Of a stretch of DNA of 64,000 bases, positions 8,947 to 17,510 are shown piece by piece; positions within the stretch are counted from its first letter, which is position 1, and the number at the start of each line of letters is the position of its first letter. The DNA is from an uncultured Rikenellaceae bacterium (lineage in GTDB: Bacteria; Bacteroidota; Bacteroidia; Bacteroidales; Rikenellaceae). The notes under the pieces are model-generated. The model had not been told where the DNA came from, did no database searches, and was given only the letters and a program-made list of their open reading frames with translations. Location: NCBI GenBank assembly GCA_910577285.1, contig CAJTLO010000003.1:188774-252773 (forward strand), given 5' to 3'. The position numbers and the translations under genes were made by a program.

Positions 8947-9834
8947 ATGAAAAAGGCATTCGTTTTCCCCGGACAGGGGGCCCAGTTCGTGGGCATGGGT
9001 AAGGACCTTTACGACAACATCCCCCAGGCACGGGAGATGTTCGAGCGGGCCAACGAGATACTCGGCTTCCGTATTACGGACATCATGTTCGCCGGTACGG
9101 ACGAGGAGCTGAAGCAGACCCGCGTGACGCAGCCGGCCATCTTCCTCCACTCGGTTATTTTGGCCAAGAGTCTCGGCGATGCGTTCGCGCCCGACATGGC
9201 GGCCGGTCACTCGCTCGGCGAATTCAGCGCTCTGGTGGCTACCGGTGCGCTCAGCTTCGAGGAGGGGCTGAAGCTGGTTTCCAAACGTGCGCTCGCCATG
9301 CAGCGTGCCTGCGAGATCAATCCTTCGACCATGGCGGCCGTACTCGCCCTGCCCGATGAAACGGTGGAGCGGATATGCGCCGAAACCGAGGGCGTGGTGG
9401 TTCCCGCCAATTACAACTGCCCCGGTCAGCTCGTGATTTCGGGCTCCAACGAGAGCATCGACAAGGCGTGCGAGGCGCTCAAGGCCGCGGGGGCGAAACG
9501 TGCGATGAAGCTCGCCGTGGGCGGTGCGTTCCATTCGCCGCTCATGGAGCCTGCCCGCGAGGAGCTCAGCAAGGCCATCGAGGAGGCGGTGATTACCGCT
9601 CCCATGTGCCCCGTCTATCAGAATGTGGATGCCTTGCCGCATACCGATCCTGCGGAGATCAAGGCGAACCTCATCGCGCAGCTCACCGCCCCGGTACGTT
9701 GGACGCAGAGCGTGCGCAACATGGTGGCCGACGGTGCCTCTTCGTTTACGGAGCTCGGGCCGGGCAAGGTGCTTCAGGGGCTTGTGGGCAAGATAGCCCC
9801 CGGTGTGGAAGCTACCTCGATCCAGGCATTGTAG
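8947..9834 (+). CDS. fabD: malonyl-CoA:ACP S-malonyltransferase
   Basis: A 295-residue FabD. It moves the malonyl group from malonyl-CoA to acyl carrier protein, feeding each elongation round of type II fatty-acid synthesis. The N-terminal FPGQGAQ motif (residues 7-13) contains the oxyanion-hole glutamine. The nucleophile S89 lies in GHSLGE and the catalytic H196 in GGAFHSPLM. The start at 8947 follows directly from the family's usual MKKAFVFPGQG. It is monocistronic in appearance: a long spacer with a good terminator follows and the upstream gene is divergent. Length and motifs are canonical. Confidence 0.96.
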   Translation: MKKAFVFPGQGAQFVGMGKDLYDNIPQAREMFERANEILGFRITDIMFAGTDEELKQTRVTQPAIFLHSVILAKSLGDAFAPDMAAGHSLGEFSALVATGALSFEEGLKLVSKRALAMQRACEINPSTMAAVLALPDETVERICAETEGVVVPANYNCPGQLVISGSNESIDKACEALKAAGAKRAMKLAVGGAFHSPLMEPAREELSKAIEEAVITAPMCPVYQNVDALPHTDPAEIKANLIAQLTAPVRWTQSVRNMVADGASSFTELGPGKVLQGLVGKIAPGVEATSIQAL

Positions 9835-10407
9835 CGGTTTCCGGCGGGGCATGGTGCCGGTTCGGCAGGACCGGCGGACGTATTCCGGTACGGCACGCTT
9901 CGCCCCCAAGGATGGATAGGAACGACGCGGCGGGAACATCCTGCCGCGTTTGTTGTTTATGGCAGGCGTTCCGGTGCGTTCGTGTCGTCCGGCCTGTCTG
10001 CGGCTGAGGGGCGATTCGTTCTTCTCCGGAAAAATTTGAAAATAGAGAGGCGGCATCTCCGAAAGGGGGCCGCTGTCGTTTTTTTCGGGATGCGGTGACT
10101 GGGTGAGGATTTTTTGCTGTCAGTGGGGTAGCTCGGTGTCCTGTCGTCGGTCGGGGCGATGGATTCCCCGCCGTCGGCCGGGAGGGGGCGTCGGTTGCGG
10201 GGCAGGCGCCTTCGGGCCGAGGGAAAGCGTGTTTCGTGGGGAGCGGGCAAAGGTAAGGGTCGGCACTGCCTGCGCCAGTCCGGAGGACGCCACACGTGCT
10301 GTGGGATTTGGGTGCGGGGCGGATCGTGCCGTCTCGTACGGCGTAACGGTGTCGGGCTTTGGACGCGCCGGTAGGACCTGCTGTCCCGGCGGGGCGGACC
10401 GAGGGGG
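9835..10407. other. intergenic region fabD-ruvA
   Basis: 573 bases between converging genes. It contains the fabD terminator near its left side. The rest (about 9960-10407) is GC-rich spacer in which I see no gene, RNA or repeat. Confidence 0.5.
9925..9958 (+). terminator. rho-independent terminator after fabD
   Basis: An 11-bp stem with one G-U pair (acgcggcggga with tcctgccgcgt) and a 3-base loop, followed by a T-rich run (tttgttgttt). It lies about 90 bases after the fabD stop. Confidence 0.75.
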
Positions 10408-11004
10408 TTACAGTCGTTTGAGGGCGAGGCGGATCACCTCTTCCACGCTTGCCGAGGGGGACTCTTTGGCTATGGCCCGGACCGCCTTGTCGGAAGCCGC
10501 TTTCCCGAAACCGAGCATCGTGAGGGCCGCTACCGCCTCGTCGTAGGTTTCGTTGGAACCGGTGGCAGCGGCGTGTGCCGGTGCGCCGGCCGCGGTGCCG
10601 CCCAGGCCGGCCGCCTTGTCTTTCAGTTCGACGATGATCTTCTGCGCCGTTTTCAGCCCCAATCCTTTCACGTTCTTGAGCAGTACGGCATTCTCGGTCG
10701 TCAGGATGTTGGCCAGCTCCGAGGGGGAGTAGGTTGAGAGGATCATCCGTGCGGTGTTGCCTCCCACGCCCGATACGCTCACCAGCAGGCGGAACACCTC
10801 GCGCTCCTCGCGCGTGGCGAAGCCGTAGAGCAACTGCGCGTCTTCGCGGACGGCCAGGTGGGTGTAGACGCGGGCCGCGGAGGCGTTCTCCAGTTCGGCG
10901 TAGGTTTGGAGCGAGATGATGAGGTAGTAGCCCACTCCTCCCGCTTCGACCACGGCGTAAGTGGGGGTCAGTTCGGCAATCTCTCCTCGGATGTAGTCGT
11001 ACAT
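10408..11004 (-). CDS. ruvA: Holliday junction branch-migration protein RuvA
   Basis: A 198-residue RuvA, the tetrameric junction-binding subunit that loads the RuvB motor. The start chosen is the ATG at 11004 (MYDYIRGEIAEL), which matches the family. Upstream in-frame codons would add 12 residues without homology. The OB-fold region is at about 1-62. The helix-hairpin-helix motifs are around VSGVGGNTA and VKGLGLKTAQKI, and the C-terminal RuvB-contact domain begins near the Ala/Gly/Thr linker (TAAGAPAHAAATG) with LTMLGFGKAASDKAV. A TATGTTTG box is 30 bases upstream. No ruvB or ruvC is adjacent. Confidence 0.95.
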   Translation of the reverse strand: MYDYIRGEIAELTPTYAVVEAGGVGYYLIISLQTYAELENASAARVYTHLAVREDAQLLYGFATREEREVFRLLVSVSGVGGNTARMILSTYSPSELANILTTENAVLLKNVKGLGLKTAQKIIVELKDKAAGLGGTAAGAPAHAAATGSNETYDEAVAALTMLGFGKAASDKAVRAIAKESPSASVEEVIRLALKRL

Positions 11005-11033
11005 GTTCTGGACGATTGATTTTTCCAAAAATA

Positions 11034-11041
11034 CAAACATA
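11034..11041 (-). promoter_or_regulatory. putative -7 box of ruvA
   Basis: TATGTTTG on the minus strand, 30 bases before the ruvA ATG. It lies close to an oppositely oriented box at 11054-11061, suggesting divergent promoters in this AT-rich spacer. Confidence 0.45.
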
Positions 11042-11053
11042 TGGAGAATTCCC

Positions 11054-11061
11054 TATATTTG
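11054..11061 (+). promoter_or_regulatory. putative -7 box of the nucleotide-sugar cassette
   Basis: TATATTTG on the plus strand, about 180 bases before the first cassette gene, in the AT-rich spacer shared with ruvA. No -33 TTTG at the usual spacing, so support is modest. Confidence 0.35.
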
Positions 11062-11241
11062 CAATGTTGTTATTAATGGGAATATGCTAAAATAATATTT
11101 TTGTTCCTATAATAATATATTTTGGAAATTACAGTGTGGCGATAAATTGACGTGCGGCTCCCGGGGGAACTCTTCCTCGCGATCTTTCCTCTGTCGAAAA
11201 AGGAGCCGGACGGCATGGTAGCAGAACAATCGATGGATTTC

Positions 11242-12168
11242 ATGCAGGAGCAGCGATTTGCGATGATGGGCGTGGCGGGCTATGTGGCTCCTCGGCATCT
11301 GCAGGCCATTCGGGCGCTGGGGCACCGGCTGACCGTGGCCTACGATCCGTTCGACAGCGTGGGCATTCTCGACAGGTATTTTCCGGAAACCTGTTTTTCT
11401 ACCGATTTCGACCGGTTCGATGCCGCGGTGCGCGGAGGTGCGGCGGATTGGCTCGGCGTGTGCACCCCCAACCATCTCCACTTTCCCCATGTCGCCTACG
11501 GTTTGGAACGGGGGATGGATGTGATCTGCGAGAAGCCCCTGGGGCTCGAACCCGCGGAGCTGGAGGAGATGACACGCCTGGAGGAGCGTACCGGTCGTCG
11601 GGTGCGCACCATTCTGCAACTGCGGTATCATCCCGAAATACTCCGCCTGAAGGAGCGGGTGGCGCAGGCGCCGCAGGATCGGATACACGACATAGACCTC
11701 ACCTATATCACCCCTCGCGGCCGATGGTATGCCGCCTCGTGGAAAGGCGATGCGGCCCGGAGCGGCGGGGTGGCGACCAATATCGGCGTCCATTTCTACG
11801 ATATGCTGCACTGGATATTCGGAGAGTTGGAGCGGAGCGTCGTGCACCGTGCCTCCCCGGGGAGCGTGGCGGGCTTCCTGCAGCTGCGGCGGGCGCGTGT
11901 GCGGTATTTCCTGAGCATCGATCCGGCCTGCTGCCCGCCGCAGGCCCCCATGACGGCCTACCGGAAACTGGAGATCGACGGCGAGGAGTTCGTCTTCTCG
12001 GACGGGTTCACCGATCTGCATACCGAGTGCTACCGCGATATCCTTGCCGGGGGCGGATACGGCCCCGCCGATGCCCGGGCCGCCATCGCCACGCTGGCGG
12101 GTATCCGGCGTGCGACGCCCGTAGGGCCGGTGGGCGACTGCCATCCCTGGGCGCTGCGTATGGCGTAG
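11242..12168 (+). CDS. WbpB/WlbA-like UDP-GlcNAcA 3-dehydrogenase (Gfo/Idh/MocA family)
   Basis: A NAD-dependent sugar dehydrogenase of the Gfo/Idh/MocA fold. The WlbA/WbpB subfamily oxidises C3 of UDP-N-acetylglucosaminuronate, the second step to 2,3-diacetamido uronic acids. The diagnostic start MGVAGYVAPRHLQAIRALG and the segment AYDPFDSVGILDRYFP match that subfamily. EKPL is the conserved catalytic-lysine motif, and NIGVHFYDMLHW supplies the substrate-site histidine region. I chose M at 11242 because the family begins only a few residues before the Rossmann strand. In-frame ATGs at 11233 and 11215 are alternatives, and 11215 has aggag 9 bases upstream. It heads a five-gene plus-strand cassette with the aminotransferase 34 bases downstream. 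Confidence 0.85.
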   Translation: MQEQRFAMMGVAGYVAPRHLQAIRALGHRLTVAYDPFDSVGILDRYFPETCFSTDFDRFDAAVRGGAADWLGVCTPNHLHFPHVAYGLERGMDVICEKPLGLEPAELEEMTRLEERTGRRVRTILQLRYHPEILRLKERVAQAPQDRIHDIDLTYITPRGRWYAASWKGDAARSGGVATNIGVHFYDMLHWIFGELERSVVHRASPGSVAGFLQLRRARVRYFLSIDPACCPPQAPMTAYRKLEIDGEEFVFSDGFTDLHTECYRDILAGGGYGPADARAAIATLAGIRRATPVGPVGDCHPWALRMA

Positions 12169-12202
12169 GCCGCAGGGAGGAGGAGTTCCGAAACGAAAGA
12201 GG

Positions 12203-13336
12203 ATGGAAGAGAAGATAGGAATGACCGAGCTCTACGCTCCGTATTTGCGCATCCGGGAGGAGGTGGATGCCGCCGTGGACGAGGTGATCGCCCAGGCGGC
12301 CTTCATCAACGGACCTGCCGTGGCGCGTTTCGCGGAGGGACTGGCGGACTACCTCGGGGCGCGGCACGTGGTGCCCTGCGGCAACGGTACGGATGCGTTG
12401 GTGCTGGCGCTGACGGCGGCGGGCGTGTCGCCCGGCGACGAGGTGATCCTTCCGGCGTTCACGTTCGGGGCGACGGCGCAGGCGGTACTGCTCACGGGCG
12501 GTACGCCCGTATTGGCCGACGTGGACCCCGCCACCTTCAATCTCGACCCGGCGAGCGTGGAACGGCTCGTCGGCCCCCGTACCCGCGCCATCGTTCCGGT
12601 GCACCTTTTCGGGTGCTGTGCGGATATGGAGGCGATCATGCGGCTTGCCGCGGAGCGGAATATCCGTGTCGTCGAAGACAACGCCCAGTCGCTCGGTGCG
12701 CAGCATGTCGCCTCCGACGGGACGCGCCGTGCCGCGGGGTTGGTGGGCGACATCGGATGCACGTCGTTTTTCCCGACCAAGAATCTGGGGTGTTTCGGCG
12801 ACGGAGGGGCGGTGTACACCGACGACGATGCGTTGGCCGCGCGGGTGCGCTCGATAGCCAACCACGGCCAGCGCGGCCGGAAATATTACTCCGAGGAGCG
12901 GGGATTCAATTCGCGGCTCGATACGATTCAGGCTGCCGTACTGAATGTCAAACTGCCCCGTCTGGACGAATACATCGGCGCCCGGAGGCGGGCGGCCGCC
13001 TGGTATCGCTGCCGGTTGGAGGATGTCGCGGGGATCGAGTTGCCCTGCGAACCCGCCTATTGTCGGCATACCTACAACCAGTATACGCTGAAGATTGCCG
13101 GCGGTCGCCGCGACAGGGTGCGGGAGCGCCTGGCCGGGGAGGGAATCTCCTCGACGGTCTATTACCCCTGGCCGCTCTACCGGCAGCCCGCTTTCGGCGG
13201 CGTGTGTCGCTGCGACGGGCTGATGCACGTGGCCCCTGCGCTGTCGGAGTGCGTACTTTCGCTGCCCATGCACACCGAACTTACCGAGCGGCAGGTGGAT
13301 CGGGTGGCCGCGTGCGTGAAGCGGGCAATGGAATAA
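12203..13336 (+). CDS. WbpE/WlbC-like PLP-dependent sugar 3-aminotransferase (DegT/DnrJ/EryC1/StrS)
   Basis: A 377-residue DegT-family sugar aminotransferase. In the Wbp/Wlb pathway it converts the UDP-3-keto-GlcNAcA made by the preceding gene's product into the 3-amino sugar, using glutamate. The PLP-binding lysine is K193 in SFFPTKNLGCFGDGG. The phosphate-binding GNGTDAL motif is at 60-66 and VEDNAQSLGA at 157-166 provides the cofactor-ring aspartate. The start could also be M7 (MTELYAPYLRI), which better matches the family's start. In Porphyromonas gingivalis the homologous enzyme is PorR. It sits between the dehydrogenase and acetyltransferase genes with gaps of 34 and 15 bases, as expected for one pathway. 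Confidence 0.88.
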   Translation: MEEKIGMTELYAPYLRIREEVDAAVDEVIAQAAFINGPAVARFAEGLADYLGARHVVPCGNGTDALVLALTAAGVSPGDEVILPAFTFGATAQAVLLTGGTPVLADVDPATFNLDPASVERLVGPRTRAIVPVHLFGCCADMEAIMRLAAERNIRVVEDNAQSLGAQHVASDGTRRAAGLVGDIGCTSFFPTKNLGCFGDGGAVYTDDDALAARVRSIANHGQRGRKYYSEERGFNSRLDTIQAAVLNVKLPRLDEYIGARRRAAAWYRCRLEDVAGIELPCEPAYCRHTYNQYTLKIAGGRRDRVRERLAGEGISSTVYYPWPLYRQPAFGGVCRCDGLMHVAPALSECVLSLPMHTELTERQVDRVAACVKRAME

Positions 13337-13351
13337 AACGGAAATCGACGA

Positions 13352-13927
13352 ATGGAAGAGGTCTTCATACATCCCACGGCGGTGGTGGACGAGGGCGCGG
13401 AGATAGGCGCCGGGACGAAGATATGGCACTTCGCCCATATCATGGGAGGTGCCGGGATAGGGCCCTGCTGCAACATCGGACAGAACGTGATGATCGCATC
13501 GGGGGTGCGGCTGGGACGCAATGTCAAGGTGCAGAACAACGTGTCGGTCTATGCGGGAGTAACGTGCGACGACGACGTTTTCCTCGGTCCCTCCTGCGTG
13601 TTCACCAACGTGAAGAATCCCCGCAGTGCCGTTCCGCGCCGGTCGGAGTACCTGCCCACTCATGTGGGGCGGGGAGCGACGGTGGGTGCCAATGCCACCG
13701 TACTGTGCGGTGTGCGCATCGGCGAATATGCCTTCGTGGGTGCCGGAGCGGTGGTCACGGGCGATGTGGCCCCCTATGCGCTGGTGGTGGGAACCCCGGC
13801 CCGGCAGACGGGGTGGATGAGCCCGTGCGGGCATCGGCTGGAGTTCGACGGGGAGGGAGTGGCGATGTGTCCCCAGTCGGGGAAACGATATGTCTTGAGA
13901 GAGGATGGAGTGCATGAGACGGATTGA
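13352..13927 (+). CDS. WbpD/WlbB-like UDP-sugar 3-N-acetyltransferase
   Basis: A 191-residue left-handed beta-helix acetyltransferase. It has hexapeptide repeats at residues 5-60 (AVVDEGAEIGAGTKIW, then IGPCCNIGQNVMIA) and again at about 108-150. The family acetylates the 3-amino group of UDP-2-acetamido-3-amino-glucuronate with acetyl-CoA, giving UDP-GlcNAc(3NAc)A. The loop FTNVKNPRSAVPRR is typical of WbpD/WlbB. The C-terminus carries HRLEFDGEG and CPQSGKRY, a small Cys-containing tail seen in this subfamily. Its stop lies inside the next gene (ATG at 13914), a 14-base overlap that suggests translational coupling. Confidence 0.87.
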   Translation: MEEVFIHPTAVVDEGAEIGAGTKIWHFAHIMGGAGIGPCCNIGQNVMIASGVRLGRNVKVQNNVSVYAGVTCDDDVFLGPSCVFTNVKNPRSAVPRRSEYLPTHVGRGATVGANATVLCGVRIGEYAFVGAGAVVTGDVAPYALVVGTPARQTGWMSPCGHRLEFDGEGVAMCPQSGKRYVLREDGVHETD

Positions 13928-15218
13928 TTTCGATATATATGCCCGCCTGGCTGAGCGGGATGCGACGTTGGCCGTCGTGGGACTCGGATATGTGGGGGCG
14001 CCGCTGGCGTTCGGCTTTGCCCGGCGGTTCGGGGTGGTCGGTTACGACATCGACCCGCTCCGCGTGGAGTTGCTGCGCCGCCGGCAGGAGCGGGAGTTCG
14101 ATGGGGCGCTCGCCGGCGAGGGGAGTCTACGGTTGACCGCCTCGCCCGATGCGTTGTCCGGGGTTGCGTTTTATGTCGTTGCGGTGCCTACGCCCGTCGA
14201 TGCGGCGAAGGCTCCCGATTTTGAACCCCTGGACCGGGCGACGCGCATGATCGCCGGCAAGCTGAAGCCGGGCGACTATGTGGTGTATGAGTCGACCGTC
14301 TACCCCGGTTGCATGGAGGAGCGTTGTATTCCTTTGCTGGAGAGGCTGTCGGGGCTCGCGGCGGGTCGTGATTTCAAGGTGGGCTATTCGCCGGAGCGCA
14401 TCAATCCGGGCGATCCGTTCCACTCGCTCGCCAATACCGTGAAGGTGGTGTCGGCCTGCGACGAGGCGGCGCTGCGTGCGGTGTCGCGCGTCTACGGCGA
14501 GGTGGTGGAGGCCGGGGTGTACGAAGCGCCGGACATGAGGGTGGCCGAGGCTGCGAAGCTGCTGGAGAATATCCAGCGCGACGTGAACATCGCCCTGATG
14601 AACGAGTGTGCGCTCCTTTTTCCCCGTATGGGCGCGGAATTCCGCGAAGTGCTGGCCGCAGCGACGACCAAATGGAACTTTGCGGCCTACGAACCCGGGC
14701 TGGTGGGCGGACATTGCATCGGGGTCGATCCCTACTATCTGCTGGCGAAGGCGGGGGAGTTGGGAGAGGCGCTTCCCGTCATCGGGACGTGTCGCGGGGT
14801 GAACGAGACGATGCCCTGTCGCATAGCCCGGGTGTTGACGGACCGGTTGCGGGCCAAAGGCAGGGAGCTCCGCGAATGCCGGGCGCTGCTGATGGGATTC
14901 ACCTACAAGGAGAATGTATCGGATATTCGTAATACGAAGAGCGAGGAGTTGTACTGCGCCTTGTCGGAGAGCGGGATGCGGGTGGATGTCGTGGACCCGT
15001 ATGCCGACGGCGAGGAGGTCCGGCGGATGTACGGCGTGACCCTTGCCGGGCATCCGGAGCCGCCGTACGACCTGGTGGCCGTGGCCGTGGCGCACGACGT
15101 GTACGGCCGGCTCGACGAGGCCTGGTTCCGGGCCTTGACGGTCGAGGATGCGTTGCTGGCCGACCTGAAAGCGTTGTACCGCGGAAAGATACGCGAACTG
15201 GACTATTGGAGTCTGTAG
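13914..15218 (+). CDS. nucleotide-sugar 6-dehydrogenase (WbpA/TviB/WbpO type)
   Basis: A UDP-glucose/GDP-mannose dehydrogenase family enzyme. It oxidises C6 of a UDP-HexNAc to the carboxylate in two NAD-dependent steps. The Rossmann motif VVGLGYVGAP is at 21-30 and the catalytic cysteine is C268 in GGHCIGVDPYYL. The GVDPYYL form is typical of UDP-GlcNAc/UDP-GalNAc dehydrogenases (TviB, WbpO, CapL) rather than WecC. In this cassette it should make UDP-GlcNAcA, the substrate for the WbpB-like enzyme. I prefer ATG 13914 (MRRIDFDIYARL); the in-frame ATG at 13905 would add three residues. It overlaps the acetyltransferase gene by 14 bases. Confidence 0.88.
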   Translation: MRRIDFDIYARLAERDATLAVVGLGYVGAPLAFGFARRFGVVGYDIDPLRVELLRRRQEREFDGALAGEGSLRLTASPDALSGVAFYVVAVPTPVDAAKAPDFEPLDRATRMIAGKLKPGDYVVYESTVYPGCMEERCIPLLERLSGLAAGRDFKVGYSPERINPGDPFHSLANTVKVVSACDEAALRAVSRVYGEVVEAGVYEAPDMRVAEAAKLLENIQRDVNIALMNECALLFPRMGAEFREVLAAATTKWNFAAYEPGLVGGHCIGVDPYYLLAKAGELGEALPVIGTCRGVNETMPCRIARVLTDRLRAKGRELRECRALLMGFTYKENVSDIRNTKSEELYCALSESGMRVDVVDPYADGEEVRRMYGVTLAGHPEPPYDLVAVAVAHDVYGRLDEAWFRALTVEDALLADLKALYRGKIRELDYWSL

Positions 15219-15237
15219 AAGCGGCGGGGTGCCGATA

Positions 15238-16389
15238 ATGAGGATGGACGAAGTGACGGATCAGAAGAACAGAACGGGATTTTTCCTGTATGGGGTCGAG
15301 GAGGCCGGTTCGATGCGGCAGCCGACAGGGATTGACAGGAAGGTGGCGGCTCAGCTCAAGGCGTTGAACGAGGCCGGATTGTCGTGCCGGCAGTTGGTTT
15401 ATAAGCAAGGTCGTGCGGGCAGATGGTGGCGGAGGTTGCTGCCCCGCCTCCCTTTCGGCTGTCTGTATCCTCGGTGGCGCTATCGGGAGGAGTTGGACCG
15501 GGCCGATTTCGTTTACATCCGGCGTGACGGGATGTCGTTGGATCGTCTGCGGATCATCCGAAAGATAAGACGCCGGAATCCGACGGCGAAGATACTCTAC
15601 GAAGTGCCGACCTGGCCTTTCCGAAAAGAGCTTACCTCCCGTTGGTGGAATTATCCGCTTTGGTGGAAGGAGGCGGTTTATATGCCGTACCTGCACAGGT
15701 ATGTGGACCGGATCGTGATCGTCGGTCGGGCTGCAACGATTTACGGGATACCTGTCATACCGATGGTCAACGGAATAGACCTCGATGCGATACGTCCGAT
15801 CGTCCCGGCTACGGAAGACGGGGCTATCCATATTGCGGCAGTGGCCATGTTTACGCAATGGCATGGCTACGACCGGTTTCTGCGGGGAATGGCCGCGTAT
15901 TATGCTTCGGGAGGCAAACGGTGCATCGTACTCCATCTGATAGGACGCGGACCGGGGGCGTCGGAATTGGAGCAACTCGTTGGCCGATACGGACTTTCCG
16001 GCCGGGTGATTCTGCATGGGTTCCTGACGGGGGCCGAGTTGGACGCAATTTACGACCGATGCCATTTGGGGCTGATCTCGCTGGCCACTCAGGATAAGGA
16101 TATTCATATACATTCCACCCTTAAGAGCCGGGAGTATCTGGCGAAAGGGTTGCCTACGATCGCTACCGGTATGACCGACGTGTTCGAGGGGACGGATTAT
16201 CGATACAATCTGTGTCTGTCGTCGGATGCGGTGGCGGTGGATATGGATGAGATAGCGGCCTTTTACGACGCGGTGTACGGGGGTCGGTCCAGAGAGCAGG
16301 TGATAGCCGAAATCCGGGCCTTTGCCGTCCGGACGGTCGATATCGGCATTACGATGGCTCCGGTCGTGCGATATCTGAAAGAGGGGTAG
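15238..16389 (+). CDS. glycosyltransferase, GT4-like
   Basis: A 383-residue protein with a GT-B fold pattern. The second half reads HIAAVAMFTQWHGYDRFLRGM, then LIGRGPGASELEQLV and RVILHGFLTGAELDAIYDRCHLGL, and ends with HSTLKSREYLAKGLP. The basic residues and the late Ser/Lys-Glu segment match the donor-binding half of GT4 enzymes. The acceptor and linkage cannot be read from sequence. Its place as the last gene of the uronic-acid cassette suggests it transfers that sugar or builds on it. The first in-frame start is a GTG at 15229; I chose the ATG at 15238, and 15244 is also possible. Codon use is somewhat less GC-rich than its neighbours. No transmembrane segment is seen. Confidence 0.75.
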   Translation: MRMDEVTDQKNRTGFFLYGVEEAGSMRQPTGIDRKVAAQLKALNEAGLSCRQLVYKQGRAGRWWRRLLPRLPFGCLYPRWRYREELDRADFVYIRRDGMSLDRLRIIRKIRRRNPTAKILYEVPTWPFRKELTSRWWNYPLWWKEAVYMPYLHRYVDRIVIVGRAATIYGIPVIPMVNGIDLDAIRPIVPATEDGAIHIAAVAMFTQWHGYDRFLRGMAAYYASGGKRCIVLHLIGRGPGASELEQLVGRYGLSGRVILHGFLTGAELDAIYDRCHLGLISLATQDKDIHIHSTLKSREYLAKGLPTIATGMTDVFEGTDYRYNLCLSSDAVAVDMDEIAAFYDAVYGGRSREQVIAEIRAFAVRTVDIGITMAPVVRYLKEG

Positions 16390-16492
16390 GATACAGGTGT
16401 CGGTCCGTTGTGCCGCGGGCGGTGTTCGTTCCGCAAAAAGGGCTGTGTGTCAAATCTGTGTGTCCGGCGGTACCGAATCCCGCAATTTTTCT

Positions 16493-16500
16493 TACCTTTG
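16493..16500 (+). promoter_or_regulatory. putative -7 box of the OmpH-like gene
   Basis: TACCTTTG, matching TAnnTTTG, 31 bases before the ATG at 16532. It is preceded by a T-rich stretch, but no TTTG is at the -33 position. Confidence 0.5.
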
Positions 16501-16531
16501 TTTTTCAAACGGATAAAATAAACCCTACGCA

Positions 16532-17143
16532 ATGAAAAAAATAGTTGTAGCGGCTGCGGTGCTGTTGGCTTTTACCGCTTGCCGGAACGGAGAGACGAAA
16601 GTGGATGAAACGGCCGGTGCGGAGTCGGCAGCGGTGGAAGCTGCGGTCAAAGGTGCGGTGCCCAACGTGGCCTACATTCAGATCGACTCCCTGATGATGG
16701 ACTATCTCCTCGCCCAGGACCTGAGCAATGCTTTCCAGGCGAAGGCGAACAAGGCGGAGCGCGAACTCAACGCCAAGTCGCAGCGGCTGGAGAAGGATAT
16801 GATGGAGGCCCAGGAGAAGATCCAGAAGGGGTTGGTTACCCGTGCGACCGCCGAGGAGATGCAGCAAAAGTTGATGCAGCAGCAGCAGCAGTTGCTCGAA
16901 ACGCGCGACCGCATGATGGGCGAACTTGCCGAAGAGGAGCAGGTGATGAACAACCGTATCTACTACGCCGTCATGGACTACCTGAAGGAGTACAATGCCG
17001 ACTACAAATACTCCATGATTATCAGTACGACCGTTTCGGGACCGATCCTCCATGCCGCTCCGGAGATGGACATTACCCGCGAGGTGCTTACCGCCCTGAA
17101 CGAGCGTTACGCCGCGGAGAAGGCCGGTGCGGAGAAGAAATAG
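16532..17143 (+). CDS. OmpH/Skp-like lipoprotein
   Basis: A 203-residue exported protein. The signal sequence ends in a lipobox (LLAFTAC, C17), so it is predicted to be a lipoprotein. The Skp/OmpH core starts at VAYIQIDSLMMDYLL (about 46-60), followed by a long coiled coil rich in Glu, Lys, Met and Gln (about 65-150, including a run of five Gln). Skp proteins are periplasmic trimeric chaperones for outer-membrane proteins; lipidated OmpH-like forms are common in Bacteroidota. A strong palindromic hairpin follows, so it appears monocistronic. The role as a chaperone is inferred from family, and the client is unknown. Confidence 0.83.
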   Translation: MKKIVVAAAVLLAFTACRNGETKVDETAGAESAAVEAAVKGAVPNVAYIQIDSLMMDYLLAQDLSNAFQAKANKAERELNAKSQRLEKDMMEAQEKIQKGLVTRATAEEMQQKLMQQQQQLLETRDRMMGELAEEEQVMNNRIYYAVMDYLKEYNADYKYSMIISTTVSGPILHAAPEMDITREVLTALNERYAAEKAGAEKK

Positions 17144-17162
17144 CCGGTAACCGGTGCGCATG

Positions 17163-17190
17163 CGAAGGCCGCGGAATTCCGCGGCCTTCG
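17163..17190 (+). terminator. palindromic terminator after the OmpH-like gene
   Basis: A 28-base perfect palindrome (cgaaggccgcgga and its complement) starting 20 bases after the stop. The following T-run is weak (tccgttt). Confidence 0.6.
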
Positions 17191-17411
17191 TCCGTTTCGG
17201 GGCTACGGGGTGGAGTCCGGCGGCGATCCGGAGCGGCGCCCGGCAGGTGTTCTCCTCGGGCGAGCAGCGGCTCCGTCCGCCGCTGCGCACGCCTCCTGCG
17301 ACCGGAATGGCCGGGTGAGCAGCGGTCGGCGGTAGCCGGCTGCCGCGTGGGACGGTCTGCGGGCGACGAATAAAATGGAGCAGAGGGTGGTTTTATTCCG
17401 CGCTTTCTTCG

Positions 17412-17419
17412 TATTTTTG
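17412..17419 (+). promoter_or_regulatory. putative -7 box of the YbbR-like/coaE/folP/lolD unit
   Basis: TATTTTTG, 92 bases before the ATG at 17511. No -33 TTTG was found. Confidence 0.4.
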
Positions 17420-17510
17420 TATTCGGCAAGATGCCGATTTCGCTTCGGTTCCTACGGGTGCGCTTCCGTGTCCGGCGGGGCGGCCGAGGCGGCCTAACAG
17501 AATTTCCGAC

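Larger units (their letters stand above)
17144..17510. other. intergenic region between OmpH-like and YbbR-like genes
   Basis: 367 bases. The left end holds the palindromic terminator and the right end a -7-like box. The GC-rich middle (about 17200-17370) shows no gene or RNA I can support. Confidence 0.5.

Noticed and set aside
11152..11241. Extended N-terminus of the WbpB-like protein
   Set aside because: The added residues (MRLPGELFLA and on) have no similarity to the family, which starts a few residues before the Rossmann strand.
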